A DNA stretch of 64,000 nt, from contig NZ_CP144683.1 of assembly GCF_036687315.1 (NCBI RefSeq), positions 2,550,001 to 2,614,000 of the forward strand. The letters run 5' to 3'. The notes beneath the pieces are model-generated. The model saw only the letters and a list, made by a program, of their open reading frames with translations. It ran no database searches and was not told where the DNA came from. Source of the stretch: Sphingopyxis sp. TUF1 (GTDB lineage: Bacteria; Pseudomonadota; Alphaproteobacteria; Sphingomonadales; Sphingomonadaceae). The position numbers and the translations under genes are program-made. Positions 61,542 through 64,000 of the stretch are shown piece by piece. Every line of letters begins with the position of its first letter. Position 1 is the stretch's first letter.

Positions 61542-62351
61542 TCAGCTGGCCTTGGGCCGCGAAGCGTCGCCAACCGCGCCATAGGCGGCCCACCCCCCAT
61601 CGACCGGCAGCGTGACGCCGGTGATGAACGAGGCCCAAGGCGATGCGAGGAAGACGACGGCGCGGGCGATCTCTTCGGGTTCGCCTGAGCGGCCAAGCGG
61701 CATCCGCCGAACATTCATATCGATAAATTCCTGCGGCATCTGATCTGTCATCGGCGTCACGACGAAACCGGGCGCCACCGCATTGACTCGGATATTGTGC
61801 CTGGCGAATTCGGTCGCCAGCGTCTTGGTCAACATGACGATCGCCGCTTTCGAGACGCCATAGCCATTCGAGGCGGGAAACCCCGCGAGGCCGGTGATCG
61901 ACGAAAGATTGACGATGGCCCCGCGTTTGGCCGGGATCATGACGCGCGCCGCGGCGCGGGCCATCAGGTAGCAGCCCTTCAGATTGACGTCGATGACGCG
62001 CTGCCAGCTGTCCACATCCTGCTTGACGGTGGCGGCAAAGGCCTCTGCGATCGCGGCGTTGTTGACCAATATATCGAGCGATCCAAGGCGCTGGGTCGCT
62101 TCTTGCACGATCGCCTCGGCCGAGGCTTCGGCGCTGACGTCGCCGGCGACGGCGATCGCTCCATCGCCGATAAGCTCGGCCGCCGATTCAGCCCGGGATT
62201 GGTCGAGATCGTTGATAGCAACGTGCGCGCCGCACCGGGCGAAGGCCTCTGCCATGGCAAAACCCAGCCCCCCGGCGCTGCCGGTGACCAGAACCGACCG
62301 GCCCGTTAAATCGAGCTTGGGAAAGTCGCTGCCTTCGATGTGTGTTTCCAT
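61542..62351 (-). CDS. Short-chain dehydrogenase/reductase
   Basis: A 269-residue classical SDR. The cofactor loop TGSAGGLGFAMAEAF lies near 23-37, NNAAIAEAF near 96-104, the catalytic Ser in NLSSITG near 147, and YGVSK (Tyr-x3-Lys) near 164-168. Asp at the end of strand 2 (INDLDQSR) suggests NAD preference. I start at the ATG at 62351. It sits between the PQQ dehydrogenase and the glycosidases on one strand, so it may act on the aglycone or on an oxidised sugar. Confidence 0.88.
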   Translation of the reverse strand: METHIEGSDFPKLDLTGRSVLVTGSAGGLGFAMAEAFARCGAHVAINDLDQSRAESAAELIGDGAIAVAGDVSAEASAEAIVQEATQRLGSLDILVNNAAIAEAFAATVKQDVDSWQRVIDVNLKGCYLMARAAARVMIPAKRGAIVNLSSITGLAGFPASNGYGVSKAAIVMLTKTLATEFARHNIRVNAVAPGFVVTPMTDQMPQEFIDMNVRRMPLGRSGEPEEIARAVVFLASPWASFITGVTLPVDGGWAAYGAVGDASRPKAS

Positions 62352-62363
62352 CTCCACTCTCCA

Positions 62364-64000
62364 CTATAAATCGCAGCCGCCTGGATTGGGCGACGCACGG
62401 CAAGCCACATAGGCGCGGATCGTTTCGGCCTGATCGGGCGTGATACGACCGCCGAAACCGATCATTCCGGAATCGGTCAGCGCGCCTTCGATGACGATCT
62501 TCTTCCAGAGGTTCGCATCTCCCAGCGCGTTCGACCGGCGCAGGTCAGGGACCACGCCCGCCGACATCGCCGCCATTCCATGGCAGGCGCCGCAGGTCGT
62601 GGTGAACAGCGCCCGGCCTTCGGCGATGCGCTTGCGGCTCCAGACCAGCGGGACCGTCTTGAGGGGCGGGATCGTGGCGGTGACCGGCGGCAGTTTCGCT
62701 TTGCCGTCGAGCGTGAAGGCCAGGACCCGGCCCGCGATTCGCGGTCGCGGGCCGTCGAACTCGGGAAAGGACAGGGGAAGTGCGCCGCCGTTGCCCGCGA
62801 CGATCACGATATATTGGCGTCCGTCCACACGGTAGCTGATCGGGCCCGGCAGCAGCGGAACCTGTGCATCGAACTGCCACAGCGGCTTGCCATTGGCGGC
62901 ATCGAACGCCTGAAAGCTCCCATCTGCAAGCCCCTGAAAGACAAGGCCGCCGTCGGTAGCGAGGACGCCGCCATTCCAAGCCCGCTTGTGCGGCACACGC
63001 CAGGCGGCCCGCTGCTTAACCGGATCCCACGCCACCAGCTCGCCCCGCATCATATTCATGAAGGCGGCGATGTCCTTCTTGCTTGTCGGCGGCTTGTAGT
63101 CGCCCGACGCCAGACCGAGGTTGAGCCGCCCCTCTTCGAATTTGAAACTGTCCGCCGACTTGTAGAAATAGGGAATTTGCTGGGCCGGAATGTAAACGAG
63201 CCCGGTTTTCGGACTGAAGGCCATGGGATGCCAATTGTGCGCGCCGGCGCCGCCCACGGTCGCCAGAAAGGGCTCGTCGCGGAACCGTGCGGCCGGGTTT
63301 TCGACGGGCCGTCCGCTGACGGGATCGATGCGGTCGGCCCAGTTCAGCGGAACGAATTTCTCGGCCGAGATCAGCGCGCCATTCGTTCGGTCGATGACGT
63401 AGAAAAAGCCGTTCTTCGGCGCGTGCAGAATGACCTTGCGGGTGCGCCCGCCGATCTTGAGATCGGTCAGCGTCATTTGCTGGGTCGCGGTGAAATCCCA
63501 GGTCTCGCCCGGTGTCTCCTGATAGTGCCACAGATATTTTCCGGTGTCGGGATCGAGCGCGACGATCGACGACAGGAACAAGTTGTCGCCCTTGTCCTCC
63601 GAGCGGAAGCGGCGGTTCCAGGGTGAGCCGTTTCCGACACCGATGTAGAGGCGGTTGAGTTCGCTGTCGTAAACGATCGAATCCCAAACCGTGCCGCCCC
63701 CGCCGGCGCGCCAATAGGCGTCGCCGGACCAGGTGGACCGCGCGAGCTTTTCGAGCACCGCGTCGGACGCGGCGTGGTCCTGCGCGCCGGGTTTGCCGGG
63801 CACGGTGTAGAAGCGCCATGCCAGCTTGCCGGTCCCGGCGTCATAGGCGGAAACATATCCGCGGACGCCGAACTCGGCCCCGCCGTTGCCGATGAAGACC
63901 TTGCCGCGCGCGACGCGCGGCGCACCGGTGATCGTATAGGCCTTGGTCTGATCGACCGTGACGATGCTCCAGAGCAGCTTGCCGCTTTTTGCGTCGAGCG
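62364..64000 (-). CDS. PQQ-dependent quinohaemoprotein dehydrogenase (5' end outside window)
   Basis: The frame remains open to the window edge, so the N terminus with signal peptide lies outside. The visible part has PQQ-propeller repeats (for example the segments AYDAGTGKLAWRF and ALDPDTGKYLWHY, and GGVLATDGGLVFQG), a substrate-binding aspartate region near WDSIVYDSELN and a C-terminal cytochrome c domain with CGACH and a distal Met region. This is the type II/III alcohol dehydrogenase layout: periplasmic, PQQ plus haem c. It oxidises an alcohol and passes electrons to a c-type cytochrome. Its stop is 12 bp from the SDR start. Substrate unknown. Confidence 0.88.
   Translation of the reverse strand, partial: LDAKSGKLLWSIVTVDQTKAYTITGAPRVARGKVFIGNGGAEFGVRGYVSAYDAGTGKLAWRFYTVPGKPGAQDHAASDAVLEKLARSTWSGDAYWRAGGGGTVWDSIVYDSELNRLYIGVGNGSPWNRRFRSEDKGDNLFLSSIVALDPDTGKYLWHYQETPGETWDFTATQQMTLTDLKIGGRTRKVILHAPKNGFFYVIDRTNGALISAEKFVPLNWADRIDPVSGRPVENPAARFRDEPFLATVGGAGAHNWHPMAFSPKTGLVYIPAQQIPYFYKSADSFKFEEGRLNLGLASGDYKPPTSKKDIAAFMNMMRGELVAWDPVKQRAAWRVPHKRAWNGGVLATDGGLVFQGLADGSFQAFDAANGKPLWQFDAQVPLLPGPISYRVDGRQYIVIVAGNGGALPLSFPEFDGPRPRIAGRVLAFTLDGKAKLPPVTATIPPLKTVPLVWSRKRIAEGRALFTTTCGACHGMAAMSAGVVPDLRRSNALGDANLWKKIVIEGALTDSGMIGFGGRITPDQAETIRAYVACRASPNPGGCDL

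Noticed and set aside
1-64000. CRISPR arrays and tRNA/rRNA genes
   Set aside because: No regularly spaced direct repeats and no cloverleaf-like or rRNA-like stretch were noticed.

Overview
The window reads as an accessory region of an alphaproteobacterium of the sphingomonad type. The evidence is high GC, a Ti-type TraA relaxase/helicase, many TonB-dependent receptors, PQQ dehydrogenases and acyl-CoA catabolic genes in the style of Sphingopyxis, Sphingobium or Novosphingobium. The taxon is inferred; no rRNA or tRNA gene was seen. A plasmid or an integrative conjugative element is likely, because the window opens inside traA.

Region 1 (1-15105) is mobility plus a defence-like island, and 2.85-10.1 kb looks lower in GC than its flanks. 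After traA come a DUF3644/HEPN gene (-) and, divergent from it, a tight four-gene operon (4210-9560): a MazG-like pyrophosphohydrolase fused to a CHAT protease; an ImmA/IrrE metallopeptidase fused to a macro domain; a P-loop nucleotide kinase fused to an adenylosuccinate-synthetase domain whose catalytic Asp is Ser, as in phage PurZ; and a DUF7002 protein that may have an ADP-ribosyltransferase-like fold. This is the best candidate for an undescribed system. It is followed by a small HEPN-like gene, a translationally coupled pair of Apea-type HEPN paralogues, a small membrane protein, a DUF3037/HipA-like kinase pair and a degenerate GIY-YIG-like gene.

Region 2 (15.3-40.6 kb) is a catabolic island for an unidentified, probably oxygenated carboxylic or alcohol substrate. 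It holds a DUF35 protein and thiolase, a cupin, an FAH-family hydrolase, two acyl-CoA ligases, a membrane PQQ dehydrogenase, an MFS carrier, a glycolate-oxidase-like glcDEF set with a GlcG-like protein, a gamma-carbonic-anhydrase-like protein, an MDR reductase, a 3-hydroxyisobutyrate dehydrogenase-like enzyme, a TonB receptor, an amidase, a Tat-exported alpha/beta hydrolase with an Asn at the nucleophile position, and two closely related TetR regulators. A related palindromic operator lies before four of its transcription units.

Region 3 (41.1-55.5 kb) holds a broken alpha/beta hydrolase, an MFS carrier, propionyl-CoA synthetase, an RlmN/Cfr-like radical SAM methyltransferase with its own TetR, and a beta-oxidation set (3-hydroxyacyl-CoA dehydrogenase, acyl-CoA dehydrogenase, enoyl-CoA hydratase, TetR) with a divergent TonB receptor and MFS carrier. 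A second operator motif (core ACCTACC) links these genes.

Region 4 (55.5-64.0 kb, all minus strand) is a glycoside-use cluster: a GH39-like glycosidase, an MFS carrier, two tandem GH30 paralogues, an SDR oxidoreductase and a PQQ/haem-c dehydrogenase that runs off the right edge.
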